A stretch of DNA of 64,000 nt from Citreicella sp. C3M06 (GCF_018860705.1 NZ_JAHKQA010000002.1:1-64000); one strand, 5' to 3'. Shown: positions 51,875 through 60,733, numbered from the stretch's first letter. Notes: generated by a model from the sequence alone, not told the origin. Made by a program: numbers and translations.

Positions 51875-53374
51875 TTATTCCGCCGCCACGGGGGCGGTCT
51901 TCTGGCGGCGGGCGCGCAGCCCACGCAGGATTCCTTCGGCGATGACGAACAGCACCGCGGCCATCAGCACCGTGCCGATCCACTGCGACAGGATGAAGCC
52001 GATGGACTTGTCCTCGAACACCAGCAGCGCGCGGCGCAGGTTCTCGTCGGCAAGCGGGGCAAGGATCACCCCCAGCACGATCGGCGCGACCGGAAAGCGG
52101 AACACGCTGAGCGCCACACCAAACAGCCCGGCGCCGAACATCACCCAGACATCGAACATCGACAGCTTGACCGACCAGGCGCCGATCACGCAGACCGGGA
52201 TGATCAGCGGCATCAGCACGCCGCGCGGCAGGCTGAACAGCTTGACGCAGGGCTTGATTAGCGCAAAGGCGGCGCCAAACATCATCAGGTTGGCCAGCAA
52301 CAGCGCGCCGTAAATGAAATAGATCAGGCCGGGGTGGTCGATCTGGATGGTCGGCCCGACACTGACATTCTTGAGCGTCAGCGCGGCCAGCAGCGCGGCG
52401 GCGGCGGCGTTGCCCGGAATGCCAAGCGCCAGCGTCGGCAACATCGACCCGCCAATATTGGCGTTGTTGGATGTCTCGGCGCAGACCAGCGCCTGATAGC
52501 TGCCCTTGCCCCATTTCGCCTGTTCCTCGGGCGAGGCGCGGCGGCGGCCGATGTCATAGGCGAGGAACGATGCCACGTTGGCCCCCGCCCCCGGCACCGC
52601 CCCGATCAGCGCCCCAAGGATGCCCGAGCGCGTCGCGGCCGGAGCATAGCGCATCAGCTTGCCCATGGTCGGCAGCACCCGGCCCACCGTGCTGGGGATC
52701 GTCGGCGCCGAGCGCGACGGCAGGGTGCGCAGGATCTCGGTAAAGCCGAACAGGCCGATCAGGATGGCGACGTAGCTGATGCCGTCGAACAACAGGTAGC
52801 TGTCGAAGGTAAAGCGCGGCACGGCGTGGATCTCATCGAGCCCGACCAGCGCGACCAGCATACCGATCCAGCCCGCGATCCAGCCCTTGAGCGGCATTTC
52901 CCCCGAGGCCATCGACCCCGACACCATGATGCCGATCACCGCCAGCCAGAACATCTCCCACGAGCGGAAGTTCAGCGCAAAGCTCAGGATCAGCGGGATG
53001 AACAGGATCAGCAGCACGATGCCCAGCGTGCCGCCCATGAACGACGCGGTGATCGACATGCCAAGCGCTTGGCCGCCCTCCCCGCGTTGCGCCAGCTGGT
53101 GGCCTTCGATCATCGTGGGCACCGCGTCGGGGGTGCCGGGAATGTTGATCAGAATGGCCGAGATCGCCCCCCCGAACACCGACCCGGTATAGACCCCGAT
53201 CATGAAGCAGATCGCCAGTTCCTGCGGCATTCCCGCCGACAGGCCGATCAGAAGGCCCATCGCCATGGTCGTCGACAGCCCCGGCAGCGCGCCCCAGATG
53301 ATGCCCAGCGACACCCCCGCCAGCGTCATCACCAGCAAGGTCGGCGACAGAAGTTGGATGAATGCGTCCAGCAT
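51875..53374 (-). CDS. tctA: TTT family large permease TctA (system 2)
   Basis: A 499-residue membrane protein, paralogue of system 1. Signatures are GALPGLSTTMAMGLLIGLS near 30, GVYTGSVFGGAISAILINIPGTPDAVPT near 60, and GAVPGAGANVASFLAYDIGRR with TLALGIPGNAAAAALLAAL. The ligand-facing motifs differ from TctA1 (PGTPDAV versus PGTGASV), suggesting a different substrate. It lies three bases after tctB2. Confidence 0.95.
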   Translation of the reverse strand: MLDAFIQLLSPTLLVMTLAGVSLGIIWGALPGLSTTMAMGLLIGLSAGMPQELAICFMIGVYTGSVFGGAISAILINIPGTPDAVPTMIEGHQLAQRGEGGQALGMSITASFMGGTLGIVLLILFIPLILSFALNFRSWEMFWLAVIGIMVSGSMASGEMPLKGWIAGWIGMLVALVGLDEIHAVPRFTFDSYLLFDGISYVAILIGLFGFTEILRTLPSRSAPTIPSTVGRVLPTMGKLMRYAPAATRSGILGALIGAVPGAGANVASFLAYDIGRRRASPEEQAKWGKGSYQALVCAETSNNANIGGSMLPTLALGIPGNAAAAALLAALTLKNVSVGPTIQIDHPGLIYFIYGALLLANLMMFGAAFALIKPCVKLFSLPRGVLMPLIIPVCVIGAWSVKLSMFDVWVMFGAGLFGVALSVFRFPVAPIVLGVILAPLADENLRRALLVFEDKSIGFILSQWIGTVLMAAVLFVIAEGILRGLRARRQKTAPVAAE

Positions 53375-53377
53375 GGC

Positions 53378-53941
53378 TCAGAACCCTCCCGGCAGCGGTA
53401 TGTGAAACAGTTTCTGAAAGACCACCGACAGCGCGATGGTCCAGAACAGGGCAATGGCGGCCTTGGCCCAGAGCGGGCCGCGCCAGAACACGTGCATGAT
53501 CCCGGTCAGCGCGATGAAACTCACCGGCTCGAAGGCCGACAGCACGAAGGGCGCGCCAGCGATGCTGAAGAAGACCTGAAAGGCAAGGAATTGCAGCCCG
53601 AGGATATAGGCCCCGACCATTGCCGCCAGCGCCAGCATCCGGACATGTTCGGTGACGTCGCCCAGCAGCAGTTCACCGGCACTCCCGTCCTTGCGGCGCT
53701 GCAGGGCGGAATTCCCGAGGATCAGCGCCATGACCGCAAGCGACGCGCCAGCCACGAAGGGCAGCAACCCCGGCGCGGTCAGCGCCGAGCCCGGCACTGG
53801 CAGGCGCAACGATGCGATCATCACGACCACCGCCGTCAGCAGCAGCGCGCCGGCCGCGATCAGGTCGAGCACTGGCGCGGCAAGGCCCGCGTTCGCGTCC
53901 TCGCCTTCGAATTTGATATCTTCGGAAACAGGTGAAGTCAT
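53378..53941 (-). CDS. tctB: TTT family small permease TctB (system 2)
   Basis: A 187-residue membrane protein with four predicted helices: LDLIAAGALLLTAVVVMIASL, FVAGASLAVMALILG, LALAAMVGAYILGLQFLAF, and a C-terminal pair. Small subunit of the second TTT system. It follows tctC2 by about 90 bases. Confidence 0.88.
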   Translation of the reverse strand: MTSPVSEDIKFEGEDANAGLAAPVLDLIAAGALLLTAVVVMIASLRLPVPGSALTAPGLLPFVAGASLAVMALILGNSALQRRKDGSAGELLLGDVTEHVRMLALAAMVGAYILGLQFLAFQVFFSIAGAPFVLSAFEPVSFIALTGIMHVFWRGPLWAKAAIALFWTIALSVVFQKLFHIPLPGGF

Positions 53942-54032
53942 GATGGCACCTCCGGTGCCAGCCGTCGGCTGGAGAGTTCAGGAGCAGGGTGTGGGCCCGG
54001 GCCGCGATCGCGCCGCCCGGGCAGGCATGCGA

Positions 54033-55145
54033 TCAGCTGATCGGCGGAGCGACGTAGCCCTGCGGCGGCCACCAGTTGTCGAAATCCTCGGGCGCCGGAA
54101 GGCCAAGTTCCTCGGCGGTGCGGATATCGGCGCCGATGGCATCCCTGTTCTTGTTGAAGATATCTGCGGTCATCGCTTCCATCAGCGCGCCCTGGCGGTC
54201 GGCTTCTTCGCCAACAAGCAGGCCGGGCTGGAAGAAATTCTGCGCCATCATCTCCTTGAACCCATCCGAGGTCGCCGCCGCGCGGAAGGCATCGACGAGC
54301 TGCTGCAAGACTTCGGGGGGCAGCGCGCGCGGCACCATGAAGTTGTAGGTGGCGCCCACGGGCAGGATCTTTTGCGTCTCGGGCAGGATGCCCCCGATCG
54401 ACGGCAGCACCCGGCCATCCTTCAGCGTCACGTCAGCCGAACTGGCGTGGCACAGGTTGCGCATCTCACCGCTGCGGATCAGGTCGATATGTTCGTGCAG
54501 ACCGCCCCCGGCGATGTCGGTCTCGCCCTGAAGCCCGGCCAGCGTGGCGGGCTTGCCGCCCTTGTAGGGAACGTATTTCATCTCGATCCCCGCCATATTG
54601 GCGATGATCAGCGACACCTCGTGCCAGACACCGCCGGTGCCCGAGGTCGAGATCGTCAGCTTGCCGGGGTTGGCCTTGGCTTCTTCGATCACCTCTTCCA
54701 TCGACTGGAAGGGGGAATCCGCGCGCACCGACCAGCTGGCGGGGGCGTCGGCGGCCTTCATCGGCAGCCAGTCCCGCCACGGCACGAAATCCGCGTGGCC
54801 CAGCACCCGCACGAAGCGGTTGTAATTGGCCGCGCCCAGCAGCGTGTAGCCATCGGGCCGCGCCGCCGAGACGTATTGCGTCGCCACACCGCCGACCGCG
54901 CCGGGCTTGTTGACCACGGTGATGGTCCAGCCCTGGGCGCGGGCCATCTCGTCGGCCAGCTTGCGCATGATGGAATCGGTGCCGCCGCCGGCGGAATACA
55001 TCACCACCAGGGTGATCGGTCGGCGCGGAAAGCTTTGCGCCAGTGCCGCGCCGGGGATGGTGATGCTCATGGCGGCAAGGCCACCGACGCTTGCCCCTTG
55101 CGCCAGAAGCGCCCGGCGGGTCAGCGAGTTGTTTGTTTTAACCAT
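54033..55145 (-). CDS. tctC: TTT family periplasmic binding protein TctC (system 2)
   Basis: A 370-residue TctC/BUG-type binding protein, longer than system 1. The N-terminus has TRRALLAQGASVGGLAAM before the cut site at GAALAQ, a weak twin-arginine-like signal. The mature protein starts FPRRPITLVVMYSAGGGTDSI and has the second loop STSGTGGVWHE. It is the first gene of the double-TTT operon, behind the AT-rich control region with TTGGT half-sites. Confidence 0.93.
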   Translation of the reverse strand: MVKTNNSLTRRALLAQGASVGGLAAMSITIPGAALAQSFPRRPITLVVMYSAGGGTDSIMRKLADEMARAQGWTITVVNKPGAVGGVATQYVSAARPDGYTLLGAANYNRFVRVLGHADFVPWRDWLPMKAADAPASWSVRADSPFQSMEEVIEEAKANPGKLTISTSGTGGVWHEVSLIIANMAGIEMKYVPYKGGKPATLAGLQGETDIAGGGLHEHIDLIRSGEMRNLCHASSADVTLKDGRVLPSIGGILPETQKILPVGATYNFMVPRALPPEVLQQLVDAFRAAATSDGFKEMMAQNFFQPGLLVGEEADRQGALMEAMTADIFNKNRDAIGADIRTAEELGLPAPEDFDNWWPPQGYVAPPIS

Positions 55146-55224
55146 TTTGTTTCCTCCCTAGTGATGACGCGGGTTCCTCTCCCGCGCGCGGATCCTCCAA
55201 TCCGCGCAGCCTGCTAAGGACCGC

Positions 55225-55375
55225 TTGGTCCGTCACCGGCCTGATCAACTTTGGTCAGCCATTCTCAGTTCACAACCAAAATGAACCAACCCTGTTGATC
55301 ATTATTTTTATCCTTTTATATCAGGCTATTAATTTCCATTCCCTCTACAACATCCAACCCATTTGGTTGACCAAT
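55225..55375 (-). promoter_or_regulatory. Control region of the TTT operon with TTGGT/ACCAA half-sites
   Basis: An AT-rich region between tctC2 and the AEC gene, the promoter of the long operon. TTGGT or its complement ACCAA occurs at 55225, 55251, 55275, 55285, 55363 and 55370 (first base of each). The last two form a palindrome TTGGTTGACCAA (55363-55374), the VanR-like GntR operator layout. Likely target of the GntR regulator at 45782-46489 (inference). Confidence 0.5.
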
Positions 55376-55395
55376 TTTTGTGATCGTGATCACCA

Positions 55396-56280
55396 TCACG
55401 GCCCCCTCCCCGCAAGCGTCAACGCGATCCAGGTCAACACTGGCAGACAGGCGAAGGTCAGCAGCGTCGACACCACCACCACACCGACCACCCGTTCGGG
55501 ATCGCGCCCAAAACGTTCCGCGAACACATGGATCACGATCGCCGTCGGCATCGTCGCCATCAGGAACACGACCCCTGCCGGAACCCCCTGCAACCCAAGC
55601 AGCCAGATCACGCAGATCGCCGACACCAGCCCGACCCCCAGCCTGCCTACGGCAAGGATCAGCGCCGAACGCAGGTCGGCGACCCGCAGCCGTGCCAGCG
55701 ATGTGCCCAACAGCAGCAGCATCGCCGGAACCATCATGCCGCCGGTCATCTCGGCGGTGCGGGCCAGCACGACTGGCACCTCGACCCCTGTCACCAGAAC
55801 GACCACCACCGCGATCACCGCGTAGATCAGCGGCTGGCGCAGCAAGACGCCCAGCCGAAAACTGCCCGCATAGATCGCCATGCCGATGGAGTGTTGCGCC
55901 AGCGCGACGACGACGAAATAGGCAACCGCCAACTCTCCGCCCGCCTCGCCGAAGGTCAGCAGCACCAACGGCAGCCCCATGTTGCCCGAATTGGGCATCA
56001 TCAGCGCCGGCAGAAAGCTGCGCAAAGATCCGCCCGCCAGCAGCAGGATCGCCGCCGACAGTGCCGCCGAAATCGCAAGGCACACCGCTGCCGCGCCGGA
56101 CATTCCCAGCACCGCCGAAGGGTCCAGCTGCAACGAGGTCAGGCTGCTGAAGATCAGCGCGGGCGCCGCCACCAGCACCACGACGGTGCTGAGCGTGCGG
56201 GTATCGAGCCCGCCCGCCCCGCGCCCCATCGCGTAGCCGATCAGCACGAGAATACCGACCGGCCCGAGGATCTGCAGCAT
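55396..56280 (-). CDS. AEC (auxin efflux carrier) family transporter
   Basis: A 294-residue membrane protein with about ten helices in two five-helix repeats. The family asparagine motif is LPALMMPNSGNMGLPLVLL, and the crossover of the second half is FLMATMPTAIVIHVFAERF. Members export or import small acids such as malate or malonate. I start at ATG 56280 (MLQILGPVGILVLIGYAMG), the usual family N-terminus; a TTG start 14 residues earlier has no site. It is transcribed toward the TTT operon, with the regulatory region between. Confidence 0.88.
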   Translation of the reverse strand: MLQILGPVGILVLIGYAMGRGAGGLDTRTLSTVVVLVAAPALIFSSLTSLQLDPSAVLGMSGAAAVCLAISAALSAAILLLAGGSLRSFLPALMMPNSGNMGLPLVLLTFGEAGGELAVAYFVVVALAQHSIGMAIYAGSFRLGVLLRQPLIYAVIAVVVVLVTGVEVPVVLARTAEMTGGMMVPAMLLLLGTSLARLRVADLRSALILAVGRLGVGLVSAICVIWLLGLQGVPAGVVFLMATMPTAIVIHVFAERFGRDPERVVGVVVVSTLLTFACLPVLTWIALTLAGRGP

Positions 56281-56377
56281 CTGCCCGATCAAGTGACACG
56301 CCCGCCTGCCTTTTGCGCCCAAAGGCGATCCGGCGCGGCATCAACCATCGCGTCGGATCGGCAAAGGCGCATCGCGA

Positions 56378-57160
56378 TCACTCCGCGTCCAGACCGAAGA
56401 AGCCACTGATCGCGAGCATGAATTCCTGCGGCCGGTCGACGTTGATCACATGCTTGGCCCCTGTGACGCAGGTGTACTCCGCCCCCGGGCAGGCCGCCGC
56501 CATGGCTTCCATCGTGGCCGGCGTGGCGCCGCCATCATGTTCGCCAGAGACGAACAGCGCGGGCACGCTCATCTGTCCCAGATGGCGCAGGTAATCGAGC
56601 TGCATCAGCGCATGGGCGCAGCCGCGATAGCCCGTCGCCGAGGTGCGCAGGAAGCTGTCGCGCAGTGCCGCCTCGCGGTCGGGATGGTTGGCGCGGGTCT
56701 CGTCGCTGAGCCAGAAGCCGACGGTGCCTTCCCACACGGCCTCGACCCCGCCAGCGTCAAGCTTGGCCAGCCGGTCATGCCAGCTTTGCACGAAGGGCGG
56801 CGGCGCATCGGCGCGCGCGGCGCAGCAGACGATACGCTCGATCCGGTCCGGGTGGTGCAGCCCAAGCCCCAGCGCCGTCATGCCGCCAAGCGAGAGCCCC
56901 ATCACCGACGCTTTTTCCACCCCATGCGCATCCAGCACGCCAATCGCATCGGCGACGAAATCGGCAAACTGGTAGGGGCCTTCCGGCGCCGGGCTCTGGC
57001 CGTGGCCGCGCGTGTCGCAGGTGATGACGCGGTAATGGGCGCTGAGCAGCCCAAGCTGGCCCTGCCACATGGCTTCCGTGGCGCCAAGGCTGTTGAGCAG
57101 CAGCAGCACCGGCGCGTCGGAGGGTCCGTGAACGGACGAGTGAAGAGTGATAGCAGTCAT
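56378..57160 (-). CDS. Alpha/beta hydrolase, 3-oxoadipate enol-lactonase (PcaD)-like
   Basis: A 260-residue alpha/beta hydrolase. The nucleophile elbow is GLSLGGMTALGL, the oxyanion strand VLLLLNSLGATEAMW, and the Asp/His are in LFVSGEHDGGATP and TGAKHVINVDRP. The opening and the DTRGHGQSP block match PcaD proteins, which hydrolyse the 3-oxoadipate enol-lactone in protocatechuate breakdown; no other pca genes are seen, so the substrate may be another lactone or ester. Start ATG 57160, or 57166 two codons earlier. About 97 bases separate it from the AEC gene. Confidence 0.88.
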   Translation of the reverse strand: MTAITLHSSVHGPSDAPVLLLLNSLGATEAMWQGQLGLLSAHYRVITCDTRGHGQSPAPEGPYQFADFVADAIGVLDAHGVEKASVMGLSLGGMTALGLGLHHPDRIERIVCCAARADAPPPFVQSWHDRLAKLDAGGVEAVWEGTVGFWLSDETRANHPDREAALRDSFLRTSATGYRGCAHALMQLDYLRHLGQMSVPALFVSGEHDGGATPATMEAMAAACPGAEYTCVTGAKHVINVDRPQEFMLAISGFFGLDAE

Positions 57161-57364
57161 GCGCATTCCCGTGGTCTTGGGCCCCGGCCGCATCGGCCAG
57201 AACCTGTGTCATGATGGGAAAGCGGATCCGCCCGGCGACATGCCAAAGCGGCATCGGCTTTCTCACAAACCTGAACCAGGCAAGTGAGTTAGCACCAATG
57301 CCAGCGCCTCCCCCTGACAAAGGCTACCCTCGGGATGCCTGCGAAAGAAATGATTAAAGATAGC

Positions 57365-57389
57365 GGTATCTATCAGAATGGTTGATACC
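57365..57389 (-). promoter_or_regulatory. LysR-type binding site candidate upstream of the hydrolase
   Basis: GGTATC (57365-57370) and GATACC (57384-57389) are inverted, enclosing a nested TATCA-N7-TGATA. The arrangement resembles a LysR T-N11-A box. It lies between the LysR stop and the hydrolase start, about 205 bases upstream of the latter. Confidence 0.45.
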
Positions 57390-57410
57390 TGCCTCAAGTT
57401 GTGCGCCCTG

Positions 57411-58379
57411 TCAGGCCAGCGCCCTGTCGCCGTGATCGGCGTCGGGGCCGTAACGGCTCATCGGGACGATCGACAGGGCGCTGGTCAGCTCCGCCTGCAG
57501 GATATCCGCAAAGCCTTCGGCGCCCTGGCTCAGCGGGCGCGAGGCGTGTTCTATCCGCAGGTAATCGACCTCCATTGGCGGATCGGCCAGCGGCACGACC
57601 CGCCGCCGTCCCCCGTCCAGATCCGGCAGGCACAGGATTCCCGGCAGGATCGAGATCCAGTCTGATTCGGCAACTAGAGCCAGCGTGCCATGCATGGTGT
57701 CGAGCTCCAGCCGTTCGCGCACCTCGATCTTGTTCTGGTTCAGATAGCTTTCGATGCGGTGGCGGCGGGCGTTGCCATGCCCCGGCAGCACCAGCTTCTG
57801 CGCCGGCAGGTCCGCCAGCCGCACCCCTTCGGGGCCAACGGGCAAGTCGCGCTCTGCACTGCACACAAGGCATTCGCGATCCTGCCCCATCGGCGTGACC
57901 TCGAGCATCTGGCCCATGTCGAACGAGCCGGGAACCACGGCGAAATCCAGCCGCCCCTCGCTAACATCATTGGCCAGCGCGCCGGAATAGGCCTCGGAGA
58001 TCGACAGGCGTACCTCGGGAAAGGCGGCGGAAAACCGCAGCAGGGCCGGTGTCAGCACGGCGCGGGTAAAGGTCGGCATCAGGCCGATGCGGATATGCCC
58101 CGTCACCGATTTCGACAGCGAGCGGATGCGGTCTTCGGCATGGTAAGCGGCGGCAAGCACCTTGACCGCCTCGCGGTAGAAGGACCGGCCCGCCTCGGTC
58201 GGGCTCACCCCGGACGAGCTGCGGGTGAACAGGTTGACGCCGTAGCGCTTTTCGATCTGGCCCACATGCATCGACAGGCCCGATTGCGTGGCGTTGACCT
58301 TTTCCGCGGCGGCGGAGAACGAGCCTTGTTCATAAACGGCAACAAAGTATCGCAACTGCTGAAGCTTCATTCGAGCCAT
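57411..58379 (-). CDS. LysR-family transcriptional regulator (Cbl/NAC-like)
   Basis: A 322-residue regulator. The N-terminal winged helix is MKLQQLRYFVAVYEQGSFSA followed by AAEKVNATQSGLSMHVGQIE, then the effector-binding domain. It may start at 58379 or at the internal ATG 58370. It is divergent from the flavin reductase/BKACE operon across 96 bases, the usual LysR layout for activating the divergent genes, and it lies upstream of the PcaD-like hydrolase. Confidence 0.93.
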   Translation of the reverse strand: MARMKLQQLRYFVAVYEQGSFSAAAEKVNATQSGLSMHVGQIEKRYGVNLFTRSSSGVSPTEAGRSFYREAVKVLAAAYHAEDRIRSLSKSVTGHIRIGLMPTFTRAVLTPALLRFSAAFPEVRLSISEAYSGALANDVSEGRLDFAVVPGSFDMGQMLEVTPMGQDRECLVCSAERDLPVGPEGVRLADLPAQKLVLPGHGNARRHRIESYLNQNKIEVRERLELDTMHGTLALVAESDWISILPGILCLPDLDGGRRRVVPLADPPMEVDYLRIEHASRPLSQGAEGFADILQAELTSALSIVPMSRYGPDADHGDRALA

Positions 58380-58475
58380 CCAATTTTCTTCTACCTTCTA
58401 CAGCCTAAGATTAATTGTCCTGATGGTTCAACCCGCCATATCCTGTGAACAACGACGAACAGGAAAGGATGACAC

Positions 58476-58979
58476 ATGTCAGACGACACACTTCTTGAAC
58501 CTTTGGACGGCCGCCTGCTGCGTGATGTCTTTGGCTGCTTTGCGACCGGCGTGACCGTCGTCACCTCGATCGGGGAGGATGACAAACCGGTGGGGCTGGT
58601 GGTCAACTCCTTCTCGTCGGTGTCGCTGGACCCGCCACAAATTCTCTGGAGCATCGGGCTCAATTCCCCGTCGCGCGATGCGTTCTGCAAGCACGAAGGC
58701 TTTGCGGTCAACATCATGGGCGCTGAATCCAAGGACGAAACCATGCGCTTTTGCACCCCGTCCGACGACAAGTTCGCCGATGTGGACTGGTGGGCGGGCC
58801 ATTACGGCGTGCCGGTGCTGCGCAGCGCGCTGGCGACGCTGGAATGCCGCACCGAACAGCGGATCATCAGCGGTGACCATGAAATCTTTATCGGGCGGGT
58901 GCTGCGCGTCGATCATCAGGATGTGGCGCCGCTGCTGTTCCACCGCGGGAAATTCGCACAGCTGGGTGCGCTCGCATGA
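58476..58979 (+). CDS. Flavin reductase family protein
   Basis: A 167-residue FMN-binding split-barrel protein. FATGVTVVTS, VNSFSSVSLDPPQILWSI and the GDHEIFIGRVLRVD strand are the family pattern. It is usually the reductase partner of a two-component monooxygenase, or a stand-alone FMN reductase. No matching oxygenase is in this operon. Its stop overlaps the BKACE start (ATGA), tying the two together. AAAGGA lies upstream of the ATG. Confidence 0.92.
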   Translation: MSDDTLLEPLDGRLLRDVFGCFATGVTVVTSIGEDDKPVGLVVNSFSSVSLDPPQILWSIGLNSPSRDAFCKHEGFAVNIMGAESKDETMRFCTPSDDKFADVDWWAGHYGVPVLRSALATLECRTEQRIISGDHEIFIGRVLRVDHQDVAPLLFHRGKFAQLGALA

Positions 58980-59764
58980 GGCCGCTGCCCCGTCTCATGG
59001 TCGCCCCCAACGGGGCGCGGCGCACCAAAGCCGACCACCCCGCCCTGCCTATCACCGATGACGAGCTGGTGGCTGTGACCCGCGACTGTATCGCCGCCGG
59101 TGCCGATGGCGCGCATCTGCATCTGCGCGATGCCAATGGCGTGCATCTGCTCGATGCGCCGCGCTATCGCGCGCTGCTTGACCGGCTCGAGGCCGAATTC
59201 CCGGACGCCTACCTCCAGGTCACCTCTGAAGCGGCGGGGCGCTATGACGCGCAGGCGCAGCGCGCGATGGTCCGCCAGCTAAAACCGCGCTACGTGTCGG
59301 TCGCCCTGCGCGAGATGGTCCGCCAGCCCGAAGACTGGCCTGCCGCCCGCGAGTTCTATCACTGGGCCGCCGATGCCGGGGTCGAGATCCAGCACATCCT
59401 CTATTCTCCGCAAGAGGTGCAGGGCTTTGTCATCGCGCTGAACAGTGGCCGGATTCCGGGCCGGCATCATCTGGTGCAGCTGGTGCGCGGCACCTATGCC
59501 GATGGTGCCGACGGCGCGCTGCCGCTGGCGGACTACCTCGCCGAAATGACGCGCGCCAGCGATCACAGTTTTGATTGGATGCTGTGCAGCTTTGGCGCGG
59601 ATGAGACCGCCAGCCTTGTCGAAGCGGCGCGCGCCGGTGGCAAGGCACGGGTCGGCTTCGAGAATTCGCTGCAAAACGCTGATGGCAGCCGCGCCGCCGA
59701 CAATGCCGAACGGGTGCGCGAGGTGAATGCCGCGCTGCCGCAGCCCGCATCGGCGCTGTCCTGA
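58976..59764 (+). CDS. BKACE (DUF849) family enzyme, substrate unknown
   Basis: A 262-residue TIM-barrel zinc enzyme of the beta-keto acid cleavage family. H47/H49 in GAHLHLRDANG and the glutamate in RVGFENSLQNADG are the metal/acid positions. The opening LMVAPNGARRTKADHPALP marks a different subgroup from the carnitine BKACE at 19499-20422, and it is 45 residues shorter. It should cleave a 3-oxo acid with acetyl-CoA. It is coupled to the flavin reductase gene and followed by a strong terminator; divergent LysR is the likely regulator. Confidence 0.9.
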   Translation: MRPLPRLMVAPNGARRTKADHPALPITDDELVAVTRDCIAAGADGAHLHLRDANGVHLLDAPRYRALLDRLEAEFPDAYLQVTSEAAGRYDAQAQRAMVRQLKPRYVSVALREMVRQPEDWPAAREFYHWAADAGVEIQHILYSPQEVQGFVIALNSGRIPGRHHLVQLVRGTYADGADGALPLADYLAEMTRASDHSFDWMLCSFGADETASLVEAARAGGKARVGFENSLQNADGSRAADNAERVREVNAALPQPASALS

Positions 59765-59804
59765 CGCCCCTCTTCTCCGGGCTTCCTCCCCCTCCGGAAA
59801 GGCG

Positions 59805-59848
59805 AACGCCGCGCGCACCCCAATGCGCGCGGCGTTTCGTTTGGTTTG
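59805..59848 (+). terminator. Rho-independent terminator of the flavin reductase/BKACE operon
   Basis: AACGCCGCGCGCA (59805-59817) and TGCGCGCGGCGTT (59824-59836) form a perfect 13-bp stem with a 6-base loop, followed by a T-rich run (TCGTTTGGTTTGG). One of the strongest terminators in the window. Confidence 0.9.
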
Positions 59849-59962
59849 GTTTGAGGGAAAATTGCACCATGGCGATCCACAGGCTACACAAGCGCGCCAC
59901 CCCATGCCACGGAGCTTGCCCATGCGCCGCCGATCCGCCAACCCGACCCTGAAAGCCGACTG

Positions 59963-60694
59963 ATGGCGCCGCGTGGCCGCGCCGTCGGCAAACCCGTGCC
60001 GCTGTATGAAATGGTCGACAGCACGCTGCGCCGCCGCTTGCTTGACCGCAGCTACCCCCCCGGCACGATGATCCCCAGCGAGATGAAGCTGGCCGCCGAA
60101 CTGGGCGTCAGCCAAGGCACGGTGCGCCGCGCGCTGAATGGGCTGGTCGACGAGGGGCTGCTGTTGCGCCGTCAGGGGCTTGGCACCTTTGTGCCCGAGA
60201 TCGACGACCGCAAGGCGCTGTTCCTGTTCTTCAACCTTGTGGGCCATGACGGCACGCATGAAATGGCCGCCGCGCAGCTTGTGTCGAACCAGACCGCCGA
60301 GGCGACCCCGCTGGAAACCGAGCGCCTGTCGCTCGCCCCGGGTGCCCGGGTGCGACGCCTGCTGCGGGTGCGGTTGCTGCGCGGCGCGCCGACCATCGTC
60401 GAACGCATCGTGGTGTCCGACGCCGCGCTGCCGGGGCTGGGCGAGGATGCCCCCCTGCCGCCCCACCTGTTCCGCCACTATGAGAACGCCTATGGCCAGA
60501 CCGTCACCACCGCCGAAGAGCGGCTGCGCGCCGCTGCCGCCAGCGCCGAGGATGCCGCGCTGTTGCAGATCGCTCCGGGGGCGCCGCTGCTCGAGATCGA
60601 GCGCATCGCCTTTGGCGTGACGGGCGCGCCGATCGAATGGCGGCGCAGCCTGTGCCAAACCACTTCGCATGATTACCTGATCCGCCGCCCCTGA
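59963..60694 (+). CDS. GntR-family regulator, HutC/FarR (UTRA) subfamily
   Basis: A 243-residue regulator. The winged helix is PPGTMIPSEMKLAAELGVSQGTVRRAL, and the C-terminal UTRA domain (LSLAPGARVRRLLRVRLLRGAPTIVERIVV) is the small-molecule sensor. It lies upstream of and on the same strand as an Ldh-type dehydrogenase and a cupin. The palindrome at 60734-60754 between them is the likely operator. It probably represses that pair until a carboxylate substrate appears. Confidence 0.92.
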   Translation: MAPRGRAVGKPVPLYEMVDSTLRRRLLDRSYPPGTMIPSEMKLAAELGVSQGTVRRALNGLVDEGLLLRRQGLGTFVPEIDDRKALFLFFNLVGHDGTHEMAAAQLVSNQTAEATPLETERLSLAPGARVRRLLRVRLLRGAPTIVERIVVSDAALPGLGEDAPLPPHLFRHYENAYGQTVTTAEERLRAAAASAEDAALLQIAPGAPLLEIERIAFGVTGAPIEWRRSLCQTTSHDYLIRRP

Positions 60695-60733
60695 TCTGAT
60701 GCTGAGGAGCAATTGACCTGCCCGCGCAAGCAG

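Noticed and set aside
52334-53935. 533-codon plus-strand frame opposite tctA2/tctB2
   Set aside because: Same kind of charged mirror frame; no ribosome site.
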